Below, one piece after another: positions 6,525 to 7,394 of a DNA stretch of 7,394 nucleotides. Within the stretch, counting starts at the first letter, position 1. Each line of letters begins with the position of its first letter. The stretch is from Kiritimatiellia bacterium (GTDB lineage Bacteria; Verrucomicrobiota; Kiritimatiellia; RFP12; UBA1067). The notes beneath the pieces were generated by a model. It searched no databases and was not told where the DNA came from. It saw only the letters and a program-made list of their open reading frames with translations. The DNA lies in assembly GCA_017521065.1 (NCBI GenBank), contig JAFXEA010000243.1:1-7394 (forward strand), given 5' to 3'. A program made the translations under genes and the position numbers.

Positions 6525-7316
6525 ATGAAAACAAAGACCACTTCATTTGCTGTCTCTAAAATCCTTCTTTGGCTGCCGTTGGCATGTCTTGTCGGGTTTG
6601 TGATAGGATCATGGGGCGCGAAGGAAGAGCTTCGCGCGTTCAAGGGAAGCGTTAAGGAAGGACAGAAGGAGTCTGCCCGGAAGGCGGGAGGCTTCGATAC
6701 CTTCGCCAACATGGTGAAGATTCCGGAGATGGCGCGCCGTCCACGCAAAGGCAAGCGTCCGGTGAAGAAGAGCGTCAAAGCCGTTTCGACAAACTCCGTG
6801 ATGGTCGCAGAAGCTTCACAGAAAACCGTCCAGGACAACCAGCCAACCAACGCAGTCGCAGAAAAGTCTCCGGATCGCAAAACGCCGCCGCGTCTTTCGC
6901 GCGAGGATCTCCGCGCCCGCATAGAGGAGGCACAGGAACTTTGGCGCACGAGGGTGGATGTATCCCGTGCGCAGTGGAAAGACAAGCTGAAGCTTTCCGG
7001 AGAATCCGAAAAGGCGTTCGATGCCGCACTTCAGGAAATGAACGAACGTCTTTACGACAGCGTTGCCGCCGTTGCCGATCTTGTGGCCGACATGGATACG
7101 ATGACCCCTGAACTCGGGTTGCGTCTTGTCGGTGAGACGAGCGCAATCATGGCGGAGACGTACGACCGAATCGGCGCATGCGTGCCGCAGGATATGCGGT
7201 CCGACGTGTCGTCCATGCAGATGGTGGATTTTGTGGATCCGGGCGTCGCTGAGCCGTTGATTGGGGTACAGGGCAAGCTGGAAGGGCTCACCCGTCCCGG
7301 CGGAAGGCAGAGATGA
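6525..7316 (+). CDS. Membrane-anchored protein of unknown function with basic linker and helical C-terminal domain
   Basis: A 263-residue protein that I do not recognise. One hydrophobic segment (about 12-30) follows a short lysine-containing N terminus and should be a single membrane anchor; it could also be an uncleaved signal. Residues about 31-85 are rich in Lys and Arg (RRPRKGKRPVKKSVK, 71-85). Residues 86-122 are Ser/Thr/Asn/Gln/Pro-rich and probably a flexible linker. Residues about 124-255 look mostly helical, with LSREDLRARIEEAQELW (124-140), a second Trp151 and a long acidic/alanine-rich stretch. By the positive-inside rule the C-terminal part should be periplasmic if the N terminus stays inside. 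The start is supported by a near-ideal promoter immediately upstream. Its stop overlaps the next ATG as ATGA, suggesting that it works with the possible permease encoded downstream. Confidence 0.8.
   Translation: MKTKTTSFAVSKILLWLPLACLVGFVIGSWGAKEELRAFKGSVKEGQKESARKAGGFDTFANMVKIPEMARRPRKGKRPVKKSVKAVSTNSVMVAEASQKTVQDNQPTNAVAEKSPDRKTPPRLSREDLRARIEEAQELWRTRVDVSRAQWKDKLKLSGESEKAFDAALQEMNERLYDSVAAVADLVADMDTMTPELGLRLVGETSAIMAETYDRIGACVPQDMRSDVSSMQMVDFVDPGVAEPLIGVQGKLEGLTRPGGRQR
6616..6637. other. Short perfect hairpin inside coding sequence
   Basis: GCGCGAAG, six loop bases, then CTTCGCGC form an 8-base perfect stem about 90 bases into the gene for the membrane-anchored protein. There is no T-run after it. 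It may be incidental, or it may slow early translation; nothing else supports a role. Confidence 0.3.
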
Positions 7317-7394
7317 ACTCGCTGCGCAGGATATGGCATACGGCACTTTGGGAGTGGGGCGGCGCGATCAGGAGCCGCCGGGCTCTTGTGATAC
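7313..7394 (+). CDS. 5' end of a truncated gene, possibly an ABC-2 type permease
   Basis: The ATG at 7313 overlaps the preceding stop as ATGA, with GGAAGG 5 bases upstream as a ribosome binding site. The frame is open for 27 codons to the window end: MNSLRRIWHTALWEWGG followed by AIRSRRALVI. A short amphipathic helix, then RSRR leading into a hydrophobic stretch, is the usual beginning of ABC-2/NatB-type permease subunits, which start with a cytoplasmic helix before the first membrane segment. This is a pattern judgement from 27 residues. Any membrane protein with a basic N terminus could look similar. That a gene starts here is more certain than what it encodes. Confidence 0.55.
   Translation, partial: MNSLRRIWHTALWEWGGAIRSRRALVI

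Noticed and set aside
6359..6985. A 208-codon minus-strand frame over the repeat and the anchored-protein gene
   Set aside because: It crosses the palindromic repeat and the strong plus-strand promoter. Its composition is Ser/Arg-rich shadow sequence without motifs.

Overview
The window looks like part of a bacterial chromosome of moderate GC content, densely coded, with genes often joined by ATGA stop/start overlaps. The organism cannot be fixed from this sequence. A Lentisphaerota/Kiritimatiellota-type member of the PVC group is my best guess. It rests on the LacI-like/AraC hybrid regulator, which is abundant in those phyla, and on a GC-rich nested palindromic repeat between genes. No phage, plasmid, IS, CRISPR, tRNA or rRNA signal is visible.

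Layout: (1) 22-2633, plus strand: a short CstA-family transporter, overlapped by 4 bases by a membrane-anchored calcineurin-like metallophosphoesterase. A possible upstream partner ends at base 25. (2) 2668-3873, minus strand: a XylR-like regulator with a sugar-binding-protein-like sensor domain and a C-terminal AraC helix-turn-helix, convergent with the phosphoesterase across only 34 bases. (3) 3874-3997: a 124-base divergent promoter region with a TATAAT box facing each way and a tandem 9-base repeat exactly midway between the two predicted transcription starts. (4) 3998-6381, plus strand: a U32-family protein (TrhP/RlhA type, likely RNA hydroxylation rather than proteolysis), overlapped by 4 bases by an exported protein with a lysozyme-like C-terminal domain. 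(5) 6382-6524: a 67-base nested palindromic repeat followed 5 bases later by a strong promoter. (6) 6525-7394, plus strand: a membrane-anchored protein of unknown function, overlapped by 4 bases by a truncated gene that may be an ABC-2 type permease.

I did not find a clear new defence or mobile system. The most noteworthy signals are regulatory. All three genes that begin a transcription unit have a perfect TATAAT ending 7-10 bases before the ATG, which predicts leaderless or nearly leaderless mRNAs. The repeat at 6416-6482 has two hairpins whose sequence differences are compensated inside each hairpin, which suggests selection on structure. The divergent promoter contains a candidate operator for the XylR-like regulator. 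The pairing of a U32 protein with a secreted lysozyme-like protein is functionally unexplained.
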